64,000 nucleotides of DNA from Planctomycetia bacterium. Lineage in GTDB: Bacteria > Planctomycetota > Planctomycetia > Gemmatales > Gemmataceae. The notes beneath the pieces are model-generated. The model was not told the origin of the DNA. It saw only the letters and a list, made by a program, of their open reading frames with translations, and did no database searches. The position numbers and the translations under genes were made by a program. The DNA lies in assembly GCA_005772955.1 (NCBI GenBank), contig SXID01000002.1:42593-106592 (forward strand), written 5' to 3'. Below, piece after piece: positions 19,996 to 29,414 of the stretch; position 1 is the first letter of the stretch; each line of letters opens with the position of its first letter.

Positions 19996-21449
19996 GTTTC
20001 GAGCAGAAGCCGTTTCTGATCCTGTTCGCGGTCGTGTTCGTGTGGTGGCGGCTGGTCCGCTCGCGCGAACGGTCGGTGGTCGCACTGCTGCTCTCCGCGA
20101 GTCTGCTATTCTACGCCTACAACCACTGGTTCCTGCTACCGATCCTGCTCGCGTACTGCGTGGCGAACTGGTTCGTTGGGCGGCGACTGGAACACACTGC
20201 GAGGCCGCGCCTGTGGGTGTTTCTCGGCGTCGGTTTCAACCTGCTCGGACTGTGTTACTACAAGTACACGCCGCTCGTGGTGCAAACCTTCGCGGACCTG
20301 CTGCCCGGCATGGTGCCGGCGCTGTCAGCCGGTGCGTTCGAGAAGTGGAGCATCCCCTACGGCATCTCGTTCTATGCGTTCACCGGCATCGCCTACCTGG
20401 TGGACGTTCACCGGAAGACCACACCAGCGGAACCGAGTTTCTGGCGGTACGCGCTGTCGGCGTGCTTCTTCCCGCACCTCGTCGCCGGGCCGATCTTGCG
20501 GCCCCACGAGTTCCTCGACCGCGTGCGGCCGGGACAGCTTCCGACCGATCCCAACGCGCCCGGCGAAGCGGTGTGGCTCATCGCGCGCGGGTTCTTCAAG
20601 AAGCTCGTCGTCGCGGACCGGATCGGTGCGACCATCGACCCGTTTTTCGCGCACGTCAACGACCCGACCACCGCTGGAGTGTGGGCGCTCCCGTACGTGT
20701 GGCTCTACGCGCTGCAAATCTACTTCGACTTCTCCGCGTACACGGACATGGCGCGCGGATTCGGGCTGCTGTTCGGCTACCGGTGGCCGGAGAACTTCGA
20801 CCGGCCGTATCTCGCAACGAGTGTCACCGATTTCTGGCGTCGGTGGCACATGACGCTGTCTCGCTTCCTGCGCGACTACGTGTACATCTCACTGGGCGGG
20901 AACCGGCACGGGCGGTTCCGTACGAATCTGAACCTGATGCTCACCATGTTGCTCGGCGGGCTGTGGCACGGGGCGAGTTGGGCCTTTCTCGTGTGGGGCG
21001 GTTTGCACGGCGCGTTCCTGATTCTGCATCGCATCTGGGCCGCTTGCGGCTTAGCGGCCTGGCTGAACGCGCGTGAAGGGTTTGCGCGACGTCTCTGGCA
21101 CTGCGTTGCTGTTCTGTTGACGTTCCATTGTGTGTGTCTGGCGTGGTGCTTCTTCCGGCTGACGCGATTCTCCGAGAGCGTCGCGTGCGTGCGGAAGTGG
21201 GTGGAGTGCGATCCAGCGAAGATGTGGTCTGGGCCGTGGCTCGACCCGGCGGTGTGGCTCGCGCTGGCGTTGTACGCCGCGCTCGCATGCGCGGCGCGTA
21301 TGCTCCGCGACTGGAAGCCGGGGCTGACCGGTGCGCGCGGCGCGTTCGGCGTGGGGGCCGCGTGGGGCGTGCGGTTCGGCACGCTTGCGCTGGCGGCGTT
21401 GCTCGCCCCGACCGGCGCGAAAGCCGCGTTCATCTACTTCCAGTTCTGA
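19992..21449 (+). CDS. MBOAT-family O-acyltransferase (AlgI-like)
   Basis: Polytopic; FPHLVAGPILRP, IYFDFSAYTDMARGFGLLFGY, FWRRWHMTLSRFLRDYVYISLGGNR, LLGGLWHGASW. Overlaps the upstream stop by 4 nt. Confidence 0.93.
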   Translation: MSFEQKPFLILFAVVFVWWRLVRSRERSVVALLLSASLLFYAYNHWFLLPILLAYCVANWFVGRRLEHTARPRLWVFLGVGFNLLGLCYYKYTPLVVQTFADLLPGMVPALSAGAFEKWSIPYGISFYAFTGIAYLVDVHRKTTPAEPSFWRYALSACFFPHLVAGPILRPHEFLDRVRPGQLPTDPNAPGEAVWLIARGFFKKLVVADRIGATIDPFFAHVNDPTTAGVWALPYVWLYALQIYFDFSAYTDMARGFGLLFGYRWPENFDRPYLATSVTDFWRRWHMTLSRFLRDYVYISLGGNRHGRFRTNLNLMLTMLLGGLWHGASWAFLVWGGLHGAFLILHRIWAACGLAAWLNAREGFARRLWHCVAVLLTFHCVCLAWCFFRLTRFSESVACVRKWVECDPAKMWSGPWLDPAVWLALALYAALACAARMLRDWKPGLTGARGAFGVGAAWGVRFGTLALAALLAPTGAKAAFIYFQF

Positions 21450-21456
21450 TCCCGCG

Positions 21457-22254
21457 TCACCGCGTGACGGGGTGCGCGTGTGCCGGCTCGCGACCCTGCG
21501 CGTCGACCATCGCGTTCAACTCCGCGACGATCTTCGTGCGCAACACCTCTTCGAGTTCGACCAGCGCCCGCGCCGCGGGCATTCCGTCCATGACGCGGTG
21601 ATCGAAGTGCAACCGCACGTCCACGGTGCCATCGTCCGCAACGACGCCGGTGTTCAGCGAGGTGGTGACCGGGCTGATCAGGTTCAGCGCGGTCGCCCCG
21701 CTTGCCCCGGTCAGGCTGATCCCGAACGTGCCGAAGGTCTTCGTTTTCACGCGCCCGGACCACGTGGTCGCGTACCACCAGAGGAGCCGCCGCAGCGGGA
21801 GCGGCAGTCGCGTGAACTTGATCAACGGGCGGAACGGTCTGATCTCGTCTACAGGCTTGGTCTTCCACTCGTGAAGCGCGAGCATCATGTCCGCGAGTGA
21901 AACCGTTTCCGGGGCCGTGATGAACCCGAAGAACACGCCCGGTTCGCCGTGGTAGTCGCGTTCCACGGCGATCGACGCGACGTTCTCGTCCGCTTGCCAC
22001 AGGAGCGGCCACGGTAACCGGAGGTACGTTCGTCGGAGTTCCGGGCGCCGGGCCGCGACCATGCCGTACGCCTTGGCGAACAGCAGTACCCACGCGGGCG
22101 GTTGGGCCAAACGCTTCCGTGCCGCGACCACCGTACCCAGTGCCATCCGCCGCTCGAACGTGATGATCGGGATATGCCGGGACGCGTGCAGCAGGTCGCA
22201 CACGAATCGGCGTGGAATGGAGAGACGCAATCGGTGGCCGGTGGATGGCGTCAT
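21457..22254 (-). CDS. 2-oxoacid dehydrogenase acyltransferase (E2) catalytic-domain-like / CAT-fold protein, stand-alone
   Basis: C-terminal VDVRLHFDHRVMDGMPAARALVELEEVL resembles the DHRxxDG active-site motif. No lipoyl domain. Confidence 0.65.
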   Translation of the reverse strand: MTPSTGHRLRLSIPRRFVCDLLHASRHIPIITFERRMALGTVVAARKRLAQPPAWVLLFAKAYGMVAARRPELRRTYLRLPWPLLWQADENVASIAVERDYHGEPGVFFGFITAPETVSLADMMLALHEWKTKPVDEIRPFRPLIKFTRLPLPLRRLLWWYATTWSGRVKTKTFGTFGISLTGASGATALNLISPVTTSLNTGVVADDGTVDVRLHFDHRVMDGMPAARALVELEEVLRTKIVAELNAMVDAQGREPAHAHPVTR

Positions 22255-22628
22255 AACGGCCCCGAACTCGCGAGAAGTTGGGTAGGATTTTCCGGCGCCG
22301 CGTGACGCCACACAACAAGGAAAGACCCAAACGCGAACTCCGATTGTAGCGACTGTAGAGCGTAGTACGAGCCGCACCGTTCGCAAACACCGGGGTAGCG
22401 AGAAGCCGGGCACGCCGGGCGTTCCGTTGGGGATCACGGCGCGGTACTGGCACTCACCACGCTGATCCTGGTCAGCGGGTTCTTCCCACACGCGCATCAC
22501 ATCCCGGCATCAAGCCGCCGAGACAGCGCTCAACAGATCCGACGCGAACAACAAACATGGACAGCCGTAGAGAATGCCGCGTGGCTCACCGGGGGAGCAG
22601 AGTTACGACGATCCCGATGTGAGACTCG

Positions 22629-25600
22629 TCAACGGCCTCCGTCCGAGAACGCGCAGAGCGAGCGGGTGTACTCGGACGACCCGTCGCGGAGCCAGCCGTC
22701 GAGTTGGGCCGGCTCTTTGAGCTGTTGACCGCGAACGCGAGGCACCGCGACGAAGCCGCAGTCCACCCCGGTCACCGCGGTCATGTCGCCCCAGAGTTTC
22801 TCGAACTGACACACCGGGTACACGTCCTCTTGCCCATGCCCCCAGCGTTTCTTCACGTCCTTCAGCGTCACATAAGTCGGGAGGCGCGCCGCCAGGCGGT
22901 TGATCGCGTCCGCGACCTTCACCGGATCCGACAAGTCGCTGCGAGTCAGACCGAACTGCGACAACAGGCCGTCCAGGTCCACCCAGGTCGTGAGCGAGTT
23001 GTAGAAGGTGAGGTTAAACTCTTCTTCTTCGCGCGGCATCGCCAGACCTTCGAGGATGCGCACCTTTCCGTCCACGCGAGCGATCCCGCCGCCGCAGTCG
23101 TCGATGCGGCGGCCGATCACCTCGTACATGAGCGTTCGGCCCGACGCGATGTGCAAGCCCAGTAAGCCCGGAGCAAGGTCCGCGCCGAGCGTGTCCACGT
23201 TGTGAACGAGCAGGTACTTCAGTTGCGGGCGTACCGCGAGCAGGTCGCGAAGCACGCCGTTGCGAAGCAAGTTCGGCACCTCGTACCAGTGGCCGACCGG
23301 GTGCAGGCACTGAAGCGGTTCGTTGTCGGTGTAGTCCGCACCTTCGCCGGCGGCGCGTGCCCACCCGATGAGCGCCGCGTGTGCGCTCTCTCGAACTCGC
23401 TGCTTGCGCTCGTCGAGCACTTGATGCGCGGTCTCTTCCCACGCGAACCGCAAGTCGCGCTCCATCGGCACCAGTCGCAACCCCACGGACATTCCGCGTG
23501 AGAGCCTCACCGGGCCGGGGTAGCCGTAAGAGCCGTTGCCCTCCAGATGCGCCGCGATCGGATCGTGAGTGAGATAACCCGTGGTGAACACGTGCGGGAC
23601 TTCTGCGCCAAACTGTTCGGAAGTGCGGCGGCTCTTCGCGAGGTGAATTTCGAGGAACGTGCGGTGTGTGGCCCCGAGCCGCACAAACGGGTGCAGCGCT
23701 TTCACCACGCCAGCGCCTTGCGTCCAGCGAGAACCGGCACCGGCTGAGAGCGTCACCACCGCGACCTCACCGGCCACCAGCGCCGCCTTCCCGCGTGCAA
23801 GGTGTTCGGCACTGAAGCCGCCGCGGGCGTCGGTCACGTCGCCCGGGCGCACGTCCTCGATCACGGTCGAAGCCGGCAACCGGTTCTGGGCCAGCCCGAT
23901 CAGGCCGCGGCGCAGGTCGGCGCGGATGCGCTCGTGCTGCTCGCGGTCGAAGCCGTTCGCGGCGAGCAGTTCGGTGATGTTCCCGCTTCGCGTGGCCGAC
24001 GCAGGCGCACTCGGCAACATCCGATCGAAGAGCGACTCGACCAATCCCGACAGGTCCGGGTTGCGGCGAGCGGCCTGCCCCACGCGATCGAGTTCCGCGC
24101 GCTTGGACGCGGGCACGGCGCGCGGGTCTTCGCGCAACCAGCGTGGCACGAGGATCGCGTAGTAGCCTCGCGGGAGCAGCGCGTTCTCCGTGGGGAGCAG
24201 GTCGGCCGTGGTGCCGTTCGAGTTGATCGCGAAGTCGTAGACAACCGGTTCCATCGCGAACGGCAAACTCGTTCGCAACGCGTTCCGTAGTCGCGACATC
24301 TCAATACGCAGGAACTGCTGCGCTTCAAGCTTCCGCCCCGGTGCGACGATGAAGCCCATGCCGCCACCGGACATACCGCCGAGCATCCAGAAGCCCCAGA
24401 AATCCGACCTGAACTTCGCGCTCGTGGCGTCGATCAAACCTTCGGTGAACGCGTTCGTCGCGGCCGGGATGATGGTCTGAATCGGACCGCCGAAGTTCGC
24501 GCTTGTCAGTTGCCCGAGTTGCTGGATGTCGCCACGTTCGAGAGCCGCGACGATCTTGTCGAAGAACCCGAGCGCGTCCTGGCGTGCGGTCCACTCGCGG
24601 TCCTCGCGGAGCAGGTACTTCTCGGTGACCATTTCCAGCACCGGCCCGACGTTCTGGGCCATCCCGCCGTGAACGAGGACGAGGCTGTCTTCGAGGCGCT
24701 GGCGCGCGTCGGGCGGAACACGGTCGGGACCGAGAACCGTGTGCTTCGGCAACAGGCGTCCGCGGCTGACGCCGAACTCGGGGTCGCCTTCGGCCGCGAA
24801 GGTTCCTTCGATTAACTTGATACCGGGCCACACGCCGCCGGAGTCCTGCCACCCACCGCCCGACCCGCCGAGCCATTCACCAAGGATCGCTCGCGCCGCA
24901 ACCAACCGGCGTTCCGATTCACTTAGCCCGCCAGTCAGTGCCTTCGCCTGACCGGTGGCTCGCATGCACACTGCGATAAGGGCCGCGAGTAAGTTCGTGG
25001 ACACCGCGAGCCGCGACCCCTTCGGAATGTCGTTCACGACACTCACCAACTCGATACCCAACCCCGGACCGACCAGCGCTTCGAGTACCTGCTTCAACTC
25101 CTGACGAACCCCTTCGAGGCCCGGCGGAATCAAGCCCGACGCGATGACCGCGGCCTTCAGCAACCCCAGGTAATCGCGGGCGAAGTCGAACACCTCCGCG
25201 AGCGACTTCACGTCGGTCGCCGCGTCGAGATCGACGCTCACCAGCCGCAACACCGGCTCGTCGATGACGCGGAAGTACACCTCGATGGGTGGTCGCGGGC
25301 CAGCGTCGCGCCCGTTCACACCCAGGTCGATGGAGACGTTCAGCACTCGCGCGCCTTCGGGGTAGTCCATACCCAGGAAGAAGATGTCGCTCCAGCACGA
25401 ATGCGATAAGTCCATGCGCACCGGCGTGCGCTCGCGCAGCACCGGGAACGGGCCATTTGGCCCCGACCGCGTGCGCAGTTCGCGCCGAACGCGCAGGGGA
25501 TGTTCATCAGCCGACCCCGTGCGGAACATCCACCGGTTGCCCGCGGCGCCGCGCACGCTCGCCCGCACCTGATCCGCGAGCGTCTGGAACGCGAGCGCCT

Positions 25601-25958
25601 GGTACGCCGCGGCCAGCGCGCTGCAGAGCGGATCGCTCGGACCGCGTGCGGCTTCTTCCGCGCGGAACAGCCGGACGGCTTCGTCGAACCGCCGGCCGAG
25701 AAGCCGCTCGACGCCGCTGTAAGGCACGCGCCCCTCGCCCGGAAGCTCGACCCGCGAGGGAAGGTGAAACCGGTCGATGGCGTAGAGGAAGAACAGCGCG
25801 CGGACGCGCGCGTAGAGGTTCGTGCTCTCGCGGCGGAACCGGTCGAGCGTGTCGCGTTCGGCGAGCAGTTCGCTGTAGCTCAGTTTGCGGCACGCGGCGG
25901 CGAGCGGCGTGTCCCGCACGGCCGGGTCCGTTGAGCGAATGATGTCGAGGAGCGGCAT
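22629..25958 (-). CDS. Fusion: GHMP-kinase-like domain + UDPGP-type nucleotidyltransferase (1109 aa)
   Basis: DIPKGSRLAVSTNLLAALIAV (GHMP motif-2-like), GGGWQDSGGVWPGIKL (fucokinase-like), WMLGGMSGGGMGF; C-terminal LSAGAGSRWTQGAGVVKALHPF nucleotidyltransferase loop. Confidence 0.75.
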   Translation of the reverse strand: MPLLDIIRSTDPAVRDTPLAAACRKLSYSELLAERDTLDRFRRESTNLYARVRALFFLYAIDRFHLPSRVELPGEGRVPYSGVERLLGRRFDEAVRLFRAEEAARGPSDPLCSALAAAYQALAFQTLADQVRASVRGAAGNRWMFRTGSADEHPLRVRRELRTRSGPNGPFPVLRERTPVRMDLSHSCWSDIFFLGMDYPEGARVLNVSIDLGVNGRDAGPRPPIEVYFRVIDEPVLRLVSVDLDAATDVKSLAEVFDFARDYLGLLKAAVIASGLIPPGLEGVRQELKQVLEALVGPGLGIELVSVVNDIPKGSRLAVSTNLLAALIAVCMRATGQAKALTGGLSESERRLVAARAILGEWLGGSGGGWQDSGGVWPGIKLIEGTFAAEGDPEFGVSRGRLLPKHTVLGPDRVPPDARQRLEDSLVLVHGGMAQNVGPVLEMVTEKYLLREDREWTARQDALGFFDKIVAALERGDIQQLGQLTSANFGGPIQTIIPAATNAFTEGLIDATSAKFRSDFWGFWMLGGMSGGGMGFIVAPGRKLEAQQFLRIEMSRLRNALRTSLPFAMEPVVYDFAINSNGTTADLLPTENALLPRGYYAILVPRWLREDPRAVPASKRAELDRVGQAARRNPDLSGLVESLFDRMLPSAPASATRSGNITELLAANGFDREQHERIRADLRRGLIGLAQNRLPASTVIEDVRPGDVTDARGGFSAEHLARGKAALVAGEVAVVTLSAGAGSRWTQGAGVVKALHPFVRLGATHRTFLEIHLAKSRRTSEQFGAEVPHVFTTGYLTHDPIAAHLEGNGSYGYPGPVRLSRGMSVGLRLVPMERDLRFAWEETAHQVLDERKQRVRESAHAALIGWARAAGEGADYTDNEPLQCLHPVGHWYEVPNLLRNGVLRDLLAVRPQLKYLLVHNVDTLGADLAPGLLGLHIASGRTLMYEVIGRRIDDCGGGIARVDGKVRILEGLAMPREEEEFNLTFYNSLTTWVDLDGLLSQFGLTRSDLSDPVKVADAINRLAARLPTYVTLKDVKKRWGHGQEDVYPVCQFEKLWGDMTAVTGVDCGFVAVPRVRGQQLKEPAQLDGWLRDGSSEYTRSLCAFSDGGR

Positions 25959-25972
25959 GGGGTTGGCTTTCC

Positions 25973-25996
25973 TTCACAGGGCGGAAGCCCTGTGAA
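25973..25996. repeat. Perfect 10-bp hairpin in the 51-bp gap between two minus-strand genes
   Basis: ttcacagggc-ggaa-gccctgtgaa. Confidence 0.8.
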
Positions 25997-26009
25997 CTGC
26001 GAACGCGAA

Positions 26010-26852
26010 TCAGCCCCGCTGGGCGAGGAGATCGACAATCTGCGCCAGGATTCGTTCCCGGTCCACACCGTCGAGTGCGAGCGCGAGTTGAGCAGCCAGA
26101 AAGCCGTACTTCAGCCCGGTGTTGTGGCGCTGCCCGGCGACTTCGAGGGCGAGATACCGCTCGCGGCGAGCGAGTTCGGCAAGCGCGGCCGAAAGGTCGA
26201 ACGGCCGCCCGGACCCCGCCTGCCCCGCCTGCTCACCGAGGATGTCCATCACGACCGGTGTGAGGACGTGGATACCGAAGAAACACAGGTAGAAGCCGGC
26301 CCGGACGCCGGGCACCGAGAGCACCTGTTCCGCCTCGCTCGGGGTCGGCTTCTCGACAACCTGTTGGATTTCGTACAGGTCTGGCCGGAGGGCGACGCGA
26401 CGACCGCCCACGGCCCCGTAGAACCGCAACACACTCTCGCGGGTAGGCTGGACAGCCGAGACCGCGCACCCCTCCGCGCAAGCGAGGTCCACAACCTGCT
26501 TCGCGGAGCGAGTCGCCCCGCGAGCGATGTAGAGATGATCGCTGACGAGATGGAGGAATGGTTGTCCCGCCGTGAATCCGCGTGCGAGCAGCACCGCGTG
26601 GCCGTACCCAAGCGGTTCCAGTTGCTCCACGAAGGTGAGCCGCGGCGCGTGGCTCCCCGCCGCGGCACAGTACGCGGTCTGGTCGCCGGGGGCGATCACG
26701 AGGCAGACCTCCTCGGCCCCGGCATCGACTGCCTCGTCGAGAACGATCTCAAGCGCCTTCTTCTCAACCCCGTCTCGGTCAACGAGCGTCTGGACGGGCA
26801 ACGCCCGATGACCCCGTCCGGCGGCTGTGATCACCGCTTTGGTCACTTTCAT
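26010..26852 (-). CDS. GalU-like nucleotidyltransferase with atypical N-terminal signature
   Basis: MKVTKAVITAAGRGHRALPVQTLVDRDGVEKKALEIVLDEAVDAGAEEVCLVI; FVEQLEPLGYGHAVLLAR; VEKPTPSEA. Confidence 0.8.
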   Translation of the reverse strand: MKVTKAVITAAGRGHRALPVQTLVDRDGVEKKALEIVLDEAVDAGAEEVCLVIAPGDQTAYCAAAGSHAPRLTFVEQLEPLGYGHAVLLARGFTAGQPFLHLVSDHLYIARGATRSAKQVVDLACAEGCAVSAVQPTRESVLRFYGAVGGRRVALRPDLYEIQQVVEKPTPSEAEQVLSVPGVRAGFYLCFFGIHVLTPVVMDILGEQAGQAGSGRPFDLSAALAELARRERYLALEVAGQRHNTGLKYGFLAAQLALALDGVDRERILAQIVDLLAQRG

Positions 26853-26979
26853 CGCATTCCACCCGCGTGCAGAACGAACCGGGCCGCGACGGGTAGAAAT
26901 ACGTGCCGCGAGCGCGAAAGACAAAGGCGGGCACGGTGGCGTCCGACCCTTCGCCGTGGTAATTGTGGTGGATAAGGCA

Positions 26980-27045
26980 ACCCGGCCGGCTGACGCCGGC
27001 GGTTCGACTCGTTCCCGTCGAACCGCCGGCGTCAGCCGGCCGGGT
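26980..27045. repeat. Perfect 29-bp inverted repeat with 8-nt spacer in a divergent promoter region
   Basis: acccggccggctgacgccggcggttcgac-tcgttccc-gtcgaaccgccggcgtcagccggccgggt. Confidence 0.92.
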
Positions 27046-27175
27046 CAAACCACACCGACACCACATTCCGTTACGGCACCCGCCGTGGAAAGCCCGGCTC
27101 GCCTCTTGCCCTCGGCTCGCCATCCGGTGACACTATTCCAGCACCCTCCCCTTCCACAACAAGGAACGACCCGCG

Positions 27176-29245
27176 ATGAAACGCTACCTCTCTCTTGCCC
27201 TGCTCCTGCTCGCAGGACCGGCCAGCGTCGGCGCCGCCGAGTTGCCCAAACCCCTCGTCGAGGGAATGGTTCTCCCGGAGTCCGTCGTTCTCGGGCCGAA
27301 CGGCAAGGTCTACGTCTCGATCATCGGCGGCGAAAAGGACGGCGACGGCTCCATCGCCATCATCGAAGGCGGCAAGGCGGTCACGTATGTCAGCGGTCTC
27401 GACGACCCCAAGGGCATCGCCATCTACCAGAAGTGGATGTACGTCGCGGACAAGACGAAGGTGGTGCGCATCGACATGACCGCGAAGGAACCGAAGGCGG
27501 AAGTGTTCGTGGACACCGCGAAGTTCCCCATCGCGCCGAAGTTCCTCAACGATGTCGCCGTGGACCCGGAGAGCGGGACCGTGTTCGTGAGCGATTCCGG
27601 CGACCTCAAGGGCGCGGGCGGCGCGGTGTTCCGCATCACTCCGCCGCCGATGCCGAAGGGCAAACTCCCCCAACCGCCGAAGGGTGAACTCAAGATCGAT
27701 CTCCTCGTTGACGCGAAGAAGTTGCCCGGCCTGCACACACCCAACGGCCTCGCGATGGACGGCCAGTCGCACATCCTGCTCGCGGACTTCGGCAGCGGCA
27801 TCCTGTACCGCGTCAAACTGATCGACGGCACCAGCGAGAAACTCGCCGACGGCATGGAAGGCGCCGATGGTCTCACCTGGGATCACTACGGCCGACTGTT
27901 CATTTCGAGTTGGAAGACCGGCAAGCTCTTTGTAATCGCGCGCCCCGGCGACAAGCCGATCCTCGTTGCGGAAGGCTTCAAGTCGGCCGCGGACACGTGC
28001 CTCGACGCAACCGGCAAGTTCATCCTCGTGCCCGACATGAAAGGCGGCACGCTCACCGCGATCCCGGCTCAGGTGCCCGGCGCACCGGTCGATGATAGCC
28101 CGCTACCGCTGAAAACGGAGGTCGCGTTCGGCGATCTGAAGTGGGCGGGCTGGAGCGCCGAGACCACCACCGGCAAGCCAAACCCGCTGCGACCGATCGT
28201 GCTCACGCACGCTGGCGACGGCTCGAATCGCGTCTTCGTCGCCATCCAACAGGGCACGATTCACGTGTTCGCCAATGACCAAAAGGCCACCGAGACGAAG
28301 GTGTTTCTCGATATCCAGGATCGCGTGAAGTACAACGACAACACCAACGAGGAAGGGCTGCTCGGGGTCGCGTTCCACCCGAAGTTCAAGGAGAAGGGCG
28401 AGGTCTTCGTCTTCTACACGCCGAAGAAGGAGAACAAGGTCAACGTGGTGTCGCGTTTCCGCATGAGCAAGACCGACCCGACGAAGCTCGACCCGGCATC
28501 GGAAGAACAGATCATCAGGTTCGAGAACAAGCTGTTCTGGAACCACGACGGCGGGACCATCTGCTTCGGGCCGGACGGCTTCCTGTACGTCATCCACGGC
28601 GACGGCGGGCAAGGCGGCGACCCGCAAGCGAACGGTCAGAACCTCGGCGTGCTCTACGGAAAGATTCTGCGCCTCGACATTGACAAGAAAGACGAGGGTA
28701 AGAACTACGCGGTGCCGAAGGACAACCCATTCGTGGGCAAGAAGGGCGTGCTACCGGAAATCTGGGCCTACGGCATCCGCAACATCTGGCGCATGAGCTT
28801 CGACAAGAAGACCAACAAGCTCTGGGCCGGTGAGGTGGGCCAGAACCTCTACGAAGAGATCAACATCATCGAGAAGGGCGGCAACTACGGTTGGAGCGTC
28901 CGCGAGTCGCTGCACCCGTTCGGGCCAAAAGGCGTGGGCGCAAGTAAAGACATGATCGACCCGATCTGGGAATACCACCACGACATCGGCAAGTCGATCA
29001 CCGGCGGCGGCGTGTACCGCGGCAAGGCGTTGCCGGAACTGGAGGGCCACTACCTGTACGCGGATTACGTGTCGTCCAAGATTTGGGCGCTGAAGTACGA
29101 CGAGACGGCGAAACGCGTGACCGCGAACCGGCCGATCAAGGACCCCGCGAAGCCGATCCTGTCGTTTGGCGAAGACGAACAGGGCGAGGTGTACTTCCTG
29201 ACCGTGAGCGCAGCCGGGAAGGGCATCTACCGCTTCGCGAAGTGA
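27176..29245 (+). CDS. Secreted SMP-30/NHL-like propeller fused to PQQ-dependent sugar dehydrogenase-like propeller
   Basis: Signal peptide. N-half PNGLAMDGQSHILLADFGSGILYRV. C-half GLLGVAFHPKF, FWNHDGGTICFGPDGFLYVIHGDGGQGGDP, EIWAYGIRNIWRMSFD, GEVGQNLYEEINIIEKGGNYGW. Confidence 0.85.
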   Translation: MKRYLSLALLLLAGPASVGAAELPKPLVEGMVLPESVVLGPNGKVYVSIIGGEKDGDGSIAIIEGGKAVTYVSGLDDPKGIAIYQKWMYVADKTKVVRIDMTAKEPKAEVFVDTAKFPIAPKFLNDVAVDPESGTVFVSDSGDLKGAGGAVFRITPPPMPKGKLPQPPKGELKIDLLVDAKKLPGLHTPNGLAMDGQSHILLADFGSGILYRVKLIDGTSEKLADGMEGADGLTWDHYGRLFISSWKTGKLFVIARPGDKPILVAEGFKSAADTCLDATGKFILVPDMKGGTLTAIPAQVPGAPVDDSPLPLKTEVAFGDLKWAGWSAETTTGKPNPLRPIVLTHAGDGSNRVFVAIQQGTIHVFANDQKATETKVFLDIQDRVKYNDNTNEEGLLGVAFHPKFKEKGEVFVFYTPKKENKVNVVSRFRMSKTDPTKLDPASEEQIIRFENKLFWNHDGGTICFGPDGFLYVIHGDGGQGGDPQANGQNLGVLYGKILRLDIDKKDEGKNYAVPKDNPFVGKKGVLPEIWAYGIRNIWRMSFDKKTNKLWAGEVGQNLYEEINIIEKGGNYGWSVRESLHPFGPKGVGASKDMIDPIWEYHHDIGKSITGGGVYRGKALPELEGHYLYADYVSSKIWALKYDETAKRVTANRPIKDPAKPILSFGEDEQGEVYFLTVSAAGKGIYRFAK

Positions 29246-29267
29246 TGCGTTCGTAACGAAACCGCGG

Positions 29268-29304
29268 GTGGGCCGACCACTGACACCAACAGTGGCCGGC
29301 CCAC
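29268..29304 (+). terminator. Hairpin downstream of the propeller gene
   Basis: gtgggccgaccactg ... cagtggccggcccac (15-bp arms, 1 mismatch). Confidence 0.7.
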
Positions 29305-29414
29305 GCCGATTATTCCCCGAGATTGCAGCACGCGCGTGCCTCGCGGCTTGACATCCCCCTCGTTCTCCAGTCTGATAAAATAACACAGTTCGTGGTCAAT
29401 TCACGAGACGTCCC

